The translations under genes were made by a program, and so were the position numbers. A stretch of DNA of 64,000 nt. It comes from Actinomycetota bacterium (lineage in GTDB: Bacteria > Actinomycetota > Thermoleophilia > Gaiellales > Gaiellaceae). The notes beneath the pieces are model-generated. The model saw only the letters and a program-made list of their open reading frames with translations, was not told the DNA's origin and searched no databases. The stretch covers positions 32,967 through 96,966 of the forward strand of contig VAWI01000013.1 in the NCBI GenBank assembly GCA_005884005.1, in the 5' to 3' direction. This document shows positions 33,425 through 42,033 of this stretch, piece after piece. Position 1 is the first letter of the stretch. The number at the start of each line of letters is the position of its first letter.

Positions 33425-33757
33425 CTAACCGCCGGCGCCGTTCTCGGCGAGGCCGAGCGACTTCTCGAGCGCGCTCTTGGGCTGGGCGCCGATCGCAGCC
33501 GCAGCCGGCTCGCCGCCCCGGAAGAGGATGATCGTCGGGATCGAGACGATCCCGTACTTCTGCGCGAGCGAAGGCTCCTCGTCGATGTTCACCTTGACGA
33601 GCTTCAGGTCGCTCTCCCGCTCCTCGACGATCTTGTCGAGCACGGGCGAGACCGCGTGGCACGGTCCGCACCACTCGGCCCAGAAGTCGACGATCACAGG
33701 CTTGTCACTCTGGAGGACTTCCTGTTCGAAGCTCGATTCGGTTACGGCTGCACTCAT
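33425..33757 (-). CDS. trxA: thioredoxin
   Basis: 110 residues. Active site W-C30-G-P-C33 (FWAEWCGPCHAV), cis-proline in VSIPTIILF, and the usual KVNIDEEPSLAQKYGI strand. Reduces protein disulphides. It is a plausible electron donor for the 1-Sec peroxiredoxin 5 kb away, which is inference. ATG with SD (AAAGGAA) upstream. Divergent from ileS. Confidence 0.95.
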   Translation of the reverse strand: MSAAVTESSFEQEVLQSDKPVIVDFWAEWCGPCHAVSPVLDKIVEERESDLKLVKVNIDEEPSLAQKYGIVSIPTIILFRGGEPAAAAIGAQPKSALEKSLGLAENGAGG

Positions 33758-33837
33758 TTCGCTGTTCCTTTCCTCTGTCGTCCTTGACTGAAACGCCCGG
33801 CGCGGAGTCGTTGTTCCCCCGTACCTAGAATCGAAGG

Positions 33838-36800
33838 ATGGAGCAGGCCTTCACCCCGCTGCCGCCGGTTCCCGACCATCCTCGGCTCGAGGAGGAGATT
33901 CTGCAGTGGTGGGAGGACGAACAGGTCTTCGAGCAGCTGCGGGAACAAAACCGAGGCGGGCCGAAGTTTCGGTTCATGGACGGGCCGATCACCGCGAACG
34001 CGCCCGCCGGGGTGCACCACGGCCTCGGCCGGACGCTGAAGGACGTCTTCCAGCGATACAAGGCACTCCGCGGCCACGACCTCCGTTACCAAAACGGCTT
34101 CGACTCGCAGGGCCTCCACGTCGAGGTCCAGGTGGAGAAGGGCCTCGGGCTGAACTCGAAGCGCGAGATCGAGGAGTACGGGATCGCCGAGTTCGCCCGG
34201 CGTTGCCGCGAGTTCGTCGCGCACTTCGCCGGCGTCCAGACCGAGCAGTCGAAGCGGCTCGGGATGTGGATGGACTGGGAGAACTCGTACTTCACGTTCA
34301 GCGACACGAACATCGAGTACATCTGGCGCTTCCTCAAGAATGTCCACGACCGCGGCTGGCTGTACATGGGGCATCGTTCGACGCAATGGTGCCCGCGCTG
34401 CGGCACCTCGCTCTCGAAGCACGAGCAGGCCGGCGACGAGAACTACGAAGAGCTGGAGCATCCGTCGCTCTTCGTCCGCTTCCCGCTCGTCGAACGCCGG
34501 GGTGAGGCGCTCGTCGTCTGGACGACGACGCCCTGGACGCTGCCGGCGAACGTCGCCGCGGCGGTGAAGCCCGACGCGCAATACGGGCGTAGCGAGAACG
34601 GTGACTGGGTCTCGGTCGACGTCTTCCCCGACGGCGACTATGTCGAGCGCCTGCGCGGCGAGGACCTCGTCGGCCTCCACTACCGCAGCCCGTTCGAGGA
34701 TCTCCCCGCGCAGCAGGGCGTCGAGCACCGCGTGATCCCGTGGGATGACGTCGCGCTCGACGAGGGCACGGGCATCGTCCACATCGCGCCCGGCTGCGGC
34801 GCGGAGGACTTCGAGCTCTCGCGCCTGCACGGGCTCGCGGTGCTGACGCCGATCGACGAATCGGGGCGCTTCCTGCCGGCCTACGGCGAGTACGAGGGCC
34901 GCACGACGGATGCGATCGCCGAGCCGGTGATGGAATGGCTGCACGAGCACGAGCTCCTCGTCGAGTCGGGGACGATCCGCCACCGCTATCCCGTGTGCTG
35001 GCGCTGCCGCACGCCGCTCGTGTTCCGCGTCGTCGACGACTGGTTTATCTCCGCCGCCGAGATCCGTCAGCAGATGCTCGCCGGCAACGACGAGGTCGCT
35101 TGGCAGCCGCCGCAGTACAAGAAGCGGATGGACGACTGGCTGCGCAACATGAGCGACTGGAACATCTCGCGGCGACGTTACTTCGGGCTGCCGCTGCCGT
35201 TCTATCCCTGCGACTGCGGGCGGCTGAACGTAATCGGCTCCCGCGCGGAACTCGACGAGCGCGCCGTGTCGGGGCTCGAGCAGCTCGAGGAGCTGCATCG
35301 CCCCTGGATCGACGCGGTGAGCATCCGCTGCGAGGAGTGCGGCGCCGAGGTGAGGCGCATCGAGGAGGTCGGCGACGCCTGGCTGGACGCGGGCATCGTC
35401 CACTTCTCGACGCTCGGCTGGGAGAACCCGGACTGGGTGCCGGAGGGGAACGCGACCGGCTCAGCACGTGGGCTGACTCGCGCCGATCTGCCGGACCACG
35501 CGTACTGGGAGGAGTGGTTTCCGGCCGACTGGGTCTCCGAGAACCGCGCGCAGATCCGCCTCTGGTTCTACTCGCAGTGCTTCATGGCGATCTCGCTCGT
35601 CGGGCGGCAGCCGTACCGCAGCGTCCTCACGTACGAGAACCTGCTCGACGAGACCGGGCGCGAGATGCACAAGTCGTGGGGGAACGCGATCGAGCTGAAC
35701 GAGGCGCTCGACCGCATGGGCGCCGACGTGATGCGCTGGCTGTACTGCGAGCAGAATCCGAGCCAGGAGCTCCGCTTCGGGTACGCGCTCGCGGACGACG
35801 TGAAGCGGCGGTTGCTGACGTTCTGGAACTCCGTTTCGTTCTTCCTCACGTACGCGAGCATCGCCGGGTTCGATCCCTCGACGCCGGCCGGCGAGCTGCG
35901 ACCGCTCGATCGCTGGCTCGCCTCGCGCACGTCGGCCTTCGTGAGTGAGGCGACGGAGAGCTACGAGCGCTACTGGACGCCCGGCGTCGTCGACGCGTTC
36001 GAGCGCTTCGTCGACGATCTGTCCAACTGGTACATCCGGCGGACGCGGCGCCGCTTCTGGGACGGCGACGAGACCGCTCTGCGCGTGCTGTGGGACGCGC
36101 TGCGCACGTCGCTCCAGGTGATCGCGCCGGTGATGCCTTTCCTCGCCGAGCATCTCTGGCGGAACCTTGTGTCGAAGGAAAAATCGGTGTTCCTCGACCG
36201 GTGGCCGGTGGCAGGGGAGATCGACGAGGCACTGAACGCGGAGGTGGCGGCGGTGCGGCAGGTCGTCGAACTCGGCCGCCAGGCGCGCGCGGCGTCGGGG
36301 CTGAAGCTCCGGCAGCCGCTACGCCGCGTCGTCGTCGCCGGAGCGGAGGGCGCGGAGTCGCACGCGGACGAGATCGCCGAGGAGCTGCGCGTGAAGGAGG
36401 TCGAGTTCGGCGAGGTCGAGGCGAGCGAGCTTCACGTGAAGCCGAACCTGCCTTTGCTCGGCCCGAAGCTCGGCGCGGGACTGCGGGACGTGCGCGACGC
36501 GCTCGCGCGCGGCGAGTTCGACGAGCTCGGCGGCGGCCGCTTCCGAGTCGGCGAGCACGAGCTCGCCCCCGACGAGGTCCTCGTCGAGCGAACCGGCAAG
36601 GAAGGCTGGGCCGTGGTGAGCGCCGACGGCGTCACGGTCGCGCTCGACACGGCGCTCGATCCCGAGCTCCAGCTCGAAGCGCTTGTCCTCGACCTGATCC
36701 ACCAGATCAACGCGATGCGGAGGGAGCAGGGCCTCGAGCTGACCGACCGGATCCGGATCACGCTCCCGGCGACGCAGAGCGAGCTCCTCCAGCACGAGGA

Positions 36801-36879
36801 CTGGATCAAGCAGGAGACGCTGGCCGTCGAGATCGAGACGGATGGCGGCTCCGCCGAGCCGCGGATCGCGAAGGCCTAA
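33838..36879 (+). CDS. ileS: isoleucine--tRNA ligase with altered signature motifs
   Basis: 1013 residues. Class I architecture with the IleRS editing-domain entry WTTTPWTLPANVA, zinc-type pairs WCPRCGTS and CWRCRTP, and the anticodon-binding and C-terminal regions. Both catalytic signatures deviate. The HIGH motif is HHGLG (residues 60-64, in ANAPAGVHHGLGRTL) and the KMSKS loop is REMHKSWGN (608-616), keeping one lysine and serine. Still a full-length, well-conserved frame, so probably functional. A TAGAAT box (33826-33831) is 6 nt before the ATG, suggesting a leaderless mRNA. Confidence 0.9.
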   Translation: MEQAFTPLPPVPDHPRLEEEILQWWEDEQVFEQLREQNRGGPKFRFMDGPITANAPAGVHHGLGRTLKDVFQRYKALRGHDLRYQNGFDSQGLHVEVQVEKGLGLNSKREIEEYGIAEFARRCREFVAHFAGVQTEQSKRLGMWMDWENSYFTFSDTNIEYIWRFLKNVHDRGWLYMGHRSTQWCPRCGTSLSKHEQAGDENYEELEHPSLFVRFPLVERRGEALVVWTTTPWTLPANVAAAVKPDAQYGRSENGDWVSVDVFPDGDYVERLRGEDLVGLHYRSPFEDLPAQQGVEHRVIPWDDVALDEGTGIVHIAPGCGAEDFELSRLHGLAVLTPIDESGRFLPAYGEYEGRTTDAIAEPVMEWLHEHELLVESGTIRHRYPVCWRCRTPLVFRVVDDWFISAAEIRQQMLAGNDEVAWQPPQYKKRMDDWLRNMSDWNISRRRYFGLPLPFYPCDCGRLNVIGSRAELDERAVSGLEQLEELHRPWIDAVSIRCEECGAEVRRIEEVGDAWLDAGIVHFSTLGWENPDWVPEGNATGSARGLTRADLPDHAYWEEWFPADWVSENRAQIRLWFYSQCFMAISLVGRQPYRSVLTYENLLDETGREMHKSWGNAIELNEALDRMGADVMRWLYCEQNPSQELRFGYALADDVKRRLLTFWNSVSFFLTYASIAGFDPSTPAGELRPLDRWLASRTSAFVSEATESYERYWTPGVVDAFERFVDDLSNWYIRRTRRRFWDGDETALRVLWDALRTSLQVIAPVMPFLAEHLWRNLVSKEKSVFLDRWPVAGEIDEALNAEVAAVRQVVELGRQARAASGLKLRQPLRRVVVAGAEGAESHADEIAEELRVKEVEFGEVEASELHVKPNLPLLGPKLGAGLRDVRDALARGEFDELGGGRFRVGEHELAPDEVLVERTGKEGWAVVSADGVTVALDTALDPELQLEALVLDLIHQINAMRREQGLELTDRIRITLPATQSELLQHEDWIKQETLAVEIETDGGSAEPRIAKA

Positions 36880-36935
36880 CGCCCCTTCCGAAAGCGGGCG
36901 CGCCGTTGTAGCCTCCGGTTGAGAGGAGGCGCGAA

Positions 36936-37292
36936 GTGCGCGACTGCCCGGAGTGCGGCGGCCCGGTCGAGGCGAGGTTCCACTACTGCCCCTGGTGTTC
37001 CGCGCCACAGCGGCGGAAGCTCGTCGAGTTCTTTCGCTCGCACGAGGAGCTCGATGCCGACCGCGGCAAGGCCCTTCGCGTCTCACGCTATTTCGGCAGT
37101 TCCGAGCCTGAGCGGCACGTTCGCTTCAGCGTCTGGAACGACACCGGCAGCGCCGAGGCAGCGGTTTCGCTCGGCGAGGACGAGGCCCAGCGGCTGGCCA
37201 GGTTCATCCTCGCGCACGGGCCGACACGGCCGCCGCGGCCGCGCCTGCTCGACACGGTGCTGGGACTAGCGGGCGGAAGCCGGCGCCGGTAG
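36936..37292 (+). CDS. zinc-ribbon protein, 118 aa
   Basis: Starts at GTG after GAGAGGAGGCG. The N-terminus CPECGGPVEARFHYCPWCSA is a double-CxxC zinc ribbon (residues 4-23). The middle is a beta-rich stretch (HVRFSVWNDTGSAEAAVSLG), then a helix with EDEAQRLARFILAHG. No enzymatic motif. It could bind nucleic acid or a protein partner. The 3' end overlaps the convergent GAF gene by 27 nt. Confidence 0.7.
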   Translation: MRDCPECGGPVEARFHYCPWCSAPQRRKLVEFFRSHEELDADRGKALRVSRYFGSSEPERHVRFSVWNDTGSAEAAVSLGEDEAQRLARFILAHGPTRPPRPRLLDTVLGLAGGSRRR

Positions 37293-37772
37293 GTTTGCCA
37301 GCCGTTCGCCAAAGGCCGCGGCAACCACCCCTGCGCGCGCGAGGTCTTTCTCGTCGAAACGCCGCCCGTTGACGTAGATCTCCGCAAGACCCCAGGGCCC
37401 GGCGGGTCCCAACAACGGCAGCATCAGCAGCGAATCGAGCTTCAGCTCTGCGAGCAGGACAGCTTCCCTCGGATCGGGGTTCGGATCCAGCAACGACACC
37501 AGCTTCGGCTGCGCCTGCTGAAGCGCCGTCCCCGTAAGCGGAAAGTCGGAGATCAGATATCCGTGGCCGAGCACGAGCGTGCGCCCGTCGCGGGCATGCT
37601 CGGCGACCTGAATCAGGACGTCGCCGACGACCCGCGAGATCGTGCAGGCGAGTCCGTCGACGACCTCAACCAGCTCGCGAGTCGCGGCGTGCAGCAAACC
37701 CGGGAGAGTCGTTTCGTTTCGCAATGCCTCGACCGCGAGTTGTTGCCGTTCGTCCACCGCGGGGATTATCAC
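37266..37772 (-). CDS. GAF-domain protein
   Basis: About 168 residues that are a single GAF domain: LPGLLHAATRELVEVVDGLA at the start, HGYLISDFPLTGTALQ, then DSLLMLPLLGPAGPWGLAEI and a closing helix. No output domain is attached. Start is GTG at 37772 or GTG at 37757; the longer frame runs into the divergent propeller gene and is unlikely. Probably a small-molecule sensor. Confidence 0.75.
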   Translation of the reverse strand: MIIPAVDERQQLAVEALRNETTLPGLLHAATRELVEVVDGLACTISRVVGDVLIQVAEHARDGRTLVLGHGYLISDFPLTGTALQQAQPKLVSLLDPNPDPREAVLLAELKLDSLLMLPLLGPAGPWGLAEIYVNGRRFDEKDLARAGVVAAAFGERLANLPAPASAR

Positions 37773-37811
37773 TGCCGGGACGGCCGCCACCCGCTCGTGC
37801 GTACGACTTGC

Positions 37812-38777
37812 GTGAAACGTGTTTGCCTCGTGCTGGTTGCGGCTGCACTGCTCGCGCCGGCGTCCCAAGCTCGAGTCGCGGGCGGGACTCCGGTAGCGCT
37901 CGTGACGGCGGAGACGATGAACGAGCTTCTCGCTGTCTCGCTTCTGTCCGGCCGCATCTTGAAGCGGCTGCCGATGCCATCCGACCCGCAGAACGTCGCC
38001 ACGACGGTTCGGACCGCGGTCGTCGTCAGTACCCGCGGCGCCGCAGTGACGCTCGTCGACATCCGCCGCTTACAGGTCGTGAAGGTGTTGCGAGGCTTCG
38101 GCTCGCCTCACATCCCCTTGATCAGCGCAGACGGACGATTCGCGTACGTCACCGACGATGCGCGCGGGCAGCTCGTGGTGATCGACCTTGTCCGTCGTCG
38201 CGTCACACGTCGCGTCTACGTCGGCCTCGGCGCGCATCACATGGCCGGAGACGGGCCCGGGAACCAGCTGTGGATCGCGCTCGGTGAGCGCGCCCGGTCG
38301 ATTGCGGTCGTGGACGTTTCGAACGCAGGGCATCCTCACGTGATCGATCATGTCGACCCGCGCGGGCGCGCGCACGATCTCGCCTTCTCTACAAACGACG
38401 CGCGGGTGTGGGTGACCTACGACGATCGCCCCGAAGTAGGAGTCTTCGCGGCGAGCACAGGCCGGCTCCTGCGCCTACTCCACGCCGGCTCCCCGCCTCA
38501 GCACATCGCCTTTGGCCCAGCCGGCGGCGGAGGACATGCCTACCTCACCAGCGGGGACGACGGCACGCTGCGCATCTTCTCCAGCAGGACCGGACGGCTG
38601 CTCCGCATCATCCGCACGTCGTACGGCTCTTTCAACCTGGCGACCTACGGAAGCTTCGTGGCAACGTCTTCCCTCTACCGCGGCACGCTCATGGAGTTCG
38701 ACGAAGCGGGCCATCGCCGGCTGACGAGACGGGTCGCGCCCGCAGCTCGCGACCTCGTCGTCGCGACATTGCCGTAA
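37812..38777 (+). CDS. secreted YVTN-type beta-propeller protein
   Basis: 321 residues from GTG (VKRVCLVLVAAALLAPASQA, signal peptide with cut about residue 20). Six or more blades of the pattern D-G-R-F-A-Y-V-T-D (SADGRFAYVTDDARGQLVVI, WVTYDDRPEVGVFAASTG, YLTSGDDGTLRIFSSRTG). It resembles the C-terminal half of the protein at 28683-30788. Ligand unknown. The peroxiredoxin selenoprotein gene follows 10 nt later but has its own -10 box. Confidence 0.82.
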   Translation: MKRVCLVLVAAALLAPASQARVAGGTPVALVTAETMNELLAVSLLSGRILKRLPMPSDPQNVATTVRTAVVVSTRGAAVTLVDIRRLQVVKVLRGFGSPHIPLISADGRFAYVTDDARGQLVVIDLVRRRVTRRVYVGLGAHHMAGDGPGNQLWIALGERARSIAVVDVSNAGHPHVIDHVDPRGRAHDLAFSTNDARVWVTYDDRPEVGVFAASTGRLLRLLHAGSPPQHIAFGPAGGGGHAYLTSGDDGTLRIFSSRTGRLLRIIRTSYGSFNLATYGSFVATSSLYRGTLMEFDEAGHRRLTRRVAPAARDLVVATLP

Positions 38778-38787
38778 GCTCGCCGCG

Positions 38788-39246
38788 ATGCTCGCCGTGG
38801 GCGATCAGATCCCGGACGCAACCGTCTGGCTCGGTCCGCGAGAACGGACCGCGCTCCGGAACTTCGTCGAGGACCGCCCCGCCTTGTTTCTGTTCTACCT
38901 CTTCGACTGGTCCTCGACCTGAACGAACGAGATGGAGCTCCTGCGTGACAGGAGCGCGGAGTTCGAAGGGATTCGCGTACAGACGTTCGGCGTTTCCCGC
39001 GACTCGCCCTGGACCCACATCGCATGGATCCAGGCACTCGACCTGAACTTCCCGCTGCTCTCGGACTGGAATGGGGAAGCGATCCACGGCTTCGGGATCG
39101 CCCAGGTGTTCCGGGGCTTCAAGGACATCGCCCGGCGCTCGGCCTTCCTGGTCGACCAGACCGAGACGGTGCGCGGCGCCTGGAGCTACGGGGACACTGA
39201 GGTGCCCGACTTCGACCAGCTGCTCGCGGCCGCGAAAGAGCTCTAG
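38788..39246 (+). CDS. selenocysteine peroxiredoxin (AhpC/TSA, 1-Sec type)
   Basis: 152 residues if the in-frame TGA (38920-38922, codon 45) is read as selenocysteine. The frame starts MLAVGDQIPDATVWLGPRER and runs LFLFYLFDWSST-Sec-TNEM..., placing Sec exactly at the peroxidatic position of the thioredoxin-fold peroxiredoxin motif (T/S-x-x-C). Downstream conserved parts continue without disturbance: VQTFGVSRDSPWTHIAWIQA, LNFPLLSDWNG, SAFLVDQTETVRGAW. No cysteine occurs anywhere, so it would be a 1-Sec enzyme. A SECIS-like stem-loop begins 14 nt after the UGA. TAAGCT (38775-38780) lies 7 nt before the ATG. Reduces hydrogen or organic peroxides. Confidence 0.88.
38937..38955 (+). promoter_or_regulatory. 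bacterial SECIS element of the peroxiredoxin mRNA
   Basis: GCTCCTG (38937-38943) pairs perfectly with CAGGAGC (38949-38955) around the loop CGTGA, with G at loop position 2. It starts 14 nt after the UGA, inside the coding sequence. This matches the known bacterial SECIS plan (short stem, small loop with G in the first two positions, near the UGA) that binds SelB. Confidence 0.8.
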
Positions 39247-39254
39247 GAGGCCCG

Positions 39255-39533
39255 CTAGCCGGCCCTACGGATCGCGGCGATCAACTCCGACTTGCCCATC
39301 TTCGAGCGGCCCGGGATCCCCTTCTTTTGGGCCACTTCGTGGAGCTGTTGCCGGTTGCGGTCCTCGAGAGCATGGCCGGCCCGCCCTCCGCGACGGGCAC
39401 CCTTGCGGGCCTCCGTCTGCAAGGCGCGCCTCGTGCTCTTCGGCAGGTGCGCGATCGTTCGCTTCTTGGTCGCCGCTCGCTGGGCCTTCTTGACGTTGAG
39501 CTTCGCCGCCTCGGTTTGCTTGCGCGTAGCCAT
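39255..39533 (-). CDS. basic SAP-like DNA-binding protein, 92 aa
   Basis: Highly basic N-terminus (RKQTEAAKLNVKKAQRAATK), then QQLHEVAQKKGIPGRSKMGK and SELIAAIRRAG, a SAP-like helix-turn-helix motif. The PGRSKM-K-ELI pattern also ends the Ku protein of this genome. Likely binds DNA non-specifically, like a small nucleoid protein. The start (ATG-GCT-ACG-CGC) has no strong SD. Confidence 0.78.
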   Translation of the reverse strand: MATRKQTEAAKLNVKKAQRAATKKRTIAHLPKSTRRALQTEARKGARRGGRAGHALEDRNRQQLHEVAQKKGIPGRSKMGKSELIAAIRRAG

Positions 39534-39768
39534 ACAGATCGACTACCCACTCGCGCTTGCCTCAACCCTGGCCACTCCTCTTACCGCCGCGATCCACATG
39601 CCCATTGCGTGAGTAACTATTGCGCGCGAACGCGCACGAAGTCGTGGGTAATCACGCTCTACAGTGAGCAACAGCCGAGGGAAGCGCCTGATTGCAACGG
39701 AATTCCAGTGGCCGCCGTCGGATCGTGTCATCACCAAGACAACACCGCCACCCGGGAAACGCCGCGAA
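39534..39768. other. intergenic region, no gene seen
   Basis: 235 nt between the SAP-like gene and the 41-aa gene. It contains GTGTCATCACC-(5 nt)-AACAC (39725-39746), which recurs at 42245-42265. No reading frame or RNA was recognised. Confidence 0.4.
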
Positions 39769-39894
39769 CTAGATGTGCCCCCCGCTGCTGACCGCCGAGT
39801 AGATCGGACTTGACGCAGCAAGGGCGAGAGCGGAGGTCGCCGCGACGACCAAGAACAACCGCGAGCGCGACGCACGTCTCCGGAGCTGCCGCAT
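39769..39894 (-). CDS. small membrane/secreted peptide, 41 aa
   Basis: ATG 39894 with a good SD (AAGGAG, spacing 6). The sequence is a basic N-terminus (MRQLRRRASRSR), a hydrophobic core (LFLVVAATSALALAASSPIY) and a short tail SAVSSGGHI. It could be a signal-anchored peptide. It follows the PD40/PASTA gene on the same strand, 39 nt after its stop. Confidence 0.6.
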   Translation of the reverse strand: MRQLRRRASRSRLFLVVAATSALALAASSPIYSAVSSGGHI

Positions 39895-39933
39895 GTCCAT
39901 CTCCTTGTCGTTGCCTACTGGCGAAGCCGCGCG

Positions 39934-41187
39934 TTACTTCTTCCTCGGTCCCTTGCCGACCGTCAGATTGACCTTCGCGCCCTGCCTGAGCGTCTTCCCG
40001 GGCTTCGGGTTCTGTGCGAGCACGTGGTTCTTGCGCGCCTTGCTCGAAGGCCGGCGAATGACCATGCCCGGCCTGCAGTGGGCATGGGCGATCCTCACGA
40101 CCGCCTTGCGCAGCAGCATCCCGACCACGTTCGGCACGTGGCAGCGCGCCGGGGGCGGTGGAGGGGGAGGGGGAGGCGGAGGCGAAGGCGGAGGCGGAGG
40201 CGGAGGGGGAGGCGGAGGCGGCGGTGGCGGTGGTGGCGGTGGGGGCGGCGGTGGGGGCGGAGGTGGGGGCGGCGGACCAGACAGCTGCCAGTCGGGCTTC
40301 GTGTTGGCGCCGAGAGTCGTGAGCTGAACCTCCCCGCTGCCGTCGGGGTTCATCACGTAGATCTGGGAAATGTCAGTGAAGGCGATCTTGTCTCCCTGCG
40401 GCGACCAGGCCGGGAAGAACTCGTTGCGGCTCGGCGTATTCGTGAGGTTCGTCGCGCCGGAGCTGTCTGCGTTCATGATGTAGATCTCGTTGTTGTCGTT
40501 GGCGCCGCCGTTGTCGCGGATGAAGGCGAATCGGGCGGCGTCCGGCGACCAGTTCTCGTAGGCGTCGAACACCGTGTTGTTCGTGATCCGCGTGACGCCG
40601 CTCCCGTCGGGATTCATCGTGTAGATCTCGAAGTTGCCGTCCCGATTCGTGGTGAAGGCGATTCGACCGGACACGGAGCCCGAGGGGACGCAGTCGGGTG
40701 CAGGATTGTTGGTGATGTTCGTCTCTCCGGAGCCGTCTGCGTTCACGATGTAGATCTCGGCGTCGACGCTCGTGCAGGACGAGCCACTCGCGCGCGTAAA
40801 GACGATCCTCCCGTCGTTCGTCCAGGCCGGATCCCGGTCGCTGGCTACGTTGTTTGTGAGCCGCGTCTGACCCGACCCGTCCGCGTTCATCTTGTAGATC
40901 TCGAAGTTCCCGTCCCGGTTGCTCGAGAAGGCGACCTGCAAGCCGTCGGCCGACCAGGCCGGATCGCGGTCGGCGGCGGCGTTGTTCGAGATGTTTGTCT
41001 GTGCGCTGCCGTCCGAGTTCATCGTGTAGATCTCGAGGTTCCCGTCCCGGCTGCTCGTGAAGGCGATCTTGCCGTTGGTTCCGGGGAAGGCAGCCTCGGC
41101 ACGCGTAGCCGCCGCGCCGGTACAAGCAAAGAGGACGCCGGTGCAGACCACGTAGATCACCTTCGATCGCACGCTCCAGCGGCTCAT
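39934..41187 (-). CDS. secreted TolB-like (PD40) propeller, poly-Pro linker, PASTA domain
   Basis: 417 residues from ATG 41187. The signal peptide includes VIYVVCTGVLFACTGAAATR. Six to seven PD40 blades repeat the pattern NEIYIMNADGSG/TNLTNN (residues about 35-300). A proline linker of about 45 residues follows, encoded by GGN repeats on the plus strand at 40150-40275. The C-terminus is a PASTA domain (VPNVVGMLLRKAVVRIAHAH, then GKTLRQGAKVNLTVGKG), which in other bacteria binds peptidoglycan fragments. Probably wall-associated. Confidence 0.85.
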   Translation of the reverse strand: MSRWSVRSKVIYVVCTGVLFACTGAAATRAEAAFPGTNGKIAFTSSRDGNLEIYTMNSDGSAQTNISNNAAADRDPAWSADGLQVAFSSNRDGNFEIYKMNADGSGQTRLTNNVASDRDPAWTNDGRIVFTRASGSSCTSVDAEIYIVNADGSGETNITNNPAPDCVPSGSVSGRIAFTTNRDGNFEIYTMNPDGSGVTRITNNTVFDAYENWSPDAARFAFIRDNGGANDNNEIYIMNADSSGATNLTNTPSRNEFFPAWSPQGDKIAFTDISQIYVMNPDGSGEVQLTTLGANTKPDWQLSGPPPPPPPPPPPPPPPPPPPPPPPPPPPPPPSPPPPPPPPPPPARCHVPNVVGMLLRKAVVRIAHAHCRPGMVIRRPSSKARKNHVLAQNPKPGKTLRQGAKVNLTVGKGPRKK

Positions 41188-41439
41188 CCTGCCGGCCGGG
41201 ATGGTCGACTTGTTCGGAGGGAAGAGGAACATCTCGACTCCTAACGCTCGCCTGCCGCGCCGTCCGCAGTTGGGTCGACACACCGCACCGGCCGAGGGAT
41301 GGAGCCGGAAGAGATTGCCCGCCAAGGGTTGGAGCGGGACAGATCGACCCTACTACGCGGCCGTGAGATTGTCGAGCGACGGCGTGGTCTGGGCCATCAC
41401 CCGGCGTTAGACTCCGGGCAACACCTGGGAGGCGGGCGA

Positions 41440-42033
41440 ATGAGCGAGCGCGAGACCGAGCACCTCCGCGTCCTGATCGCCAATGAGAAGAAAGACGCCC
41501 TGGCTCTCGTCGCCCCTATCGTCGCCGCGCTCGGGCACGAGGTGATCGCACGCGAGATCGAGGTTGAAGACGTCGGAGCCGTCACCGTCAGGGAGCGACC
41601 GGACGTCGCGCTCGTCGGGCTCGGGGAGAGCTCCGAGCACGCGCTCGGCCTGATCGGGCAGATCGTTCAGGAAGCGGCCTGCCCGGTGATCGTTCTCCTC
41701 CACGCACCCGATCCAGGCTTCCTCCGAGAAGCGTCCAAACGCGGCGTCTTCGCCTACATCACCGATGCCGACGGTGAGGACTGGCAGAGCTCGATCGACA
41801 TCGTCCTGCGCCGCTTCGCCGAGTACCACGATCTCGAGGGCGCCTTCGGGCGCCGCGCGATCACCGAGCGGGCCAAGGGGATCCTGATGGAGCGCCACTC
41901 GGTCGACGAGGCGACCGCGTTCGAAATGCTGCGCGACCAGTCACGCGCCGCGAACCGCAAATTGATCGACGTCGCCACCGCCGTCGTCGACGGTCACCCG
42001 TTGCTGCCGAAGCAGCCCGCAGCGCGTACCTAA
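41440..42033 (+). CDS. ANTAR-domain response regulator (AmiR/NasR type)
   Basis: 197 residues from ATG 41440 (SD GGAGGCGGGCG). The N-terminal receiver-like domain (LRVLIANEKKDALALVAPIV) has D at RERPDVALVGLGE, but the usual acidic pocket is incomplete. The C-terminal ANTAR domain is clear: RRAITERAKGILMERHSVDE, then ATAFEMLRDQSRAANRKL. ANTAR proteins bind two-hexaloop RNA hairpins to prevent termination. No partner kinase or obvious target hairpin is nearby. Confidence 0.9.
   Translation: MSERETEHLRVLIANEKKDALALVAPIVAALGHEVIAREIEVEDVGAVTVRERPDVALVGLGESSEHALGLIGQIVQEAACPVIVLLHAPDPGFLREASKRGVFAYITDADGEDWQSSIDIVLRRFAEYHDLEGAFGRRAITERAKGILMERHSVDEATAFEMLRDQSRAANRKLIDVATAVVDGHPLLPKQPAART

Noticed and set aside
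33754..35403. A 549-codon minus-strand frame opposite ileS
   Set aside because: Shadow of the conserved synthetase frame; no start signal or domain.
38920..38922. TGA in the peroxiredoxin as a disabling mutation or sequencing error
   Set aside because: It stands precisely at the catalytic residue, is followed by a SECIS-type stem, the remaining frame is intact, and a second gene in the window shows the same pattern.
40150..40275. GGN tract as an assembly error or an intergenic repeat
   Set aside because: It stays in frame with the PD40 domain before and the PASTA domain after it.
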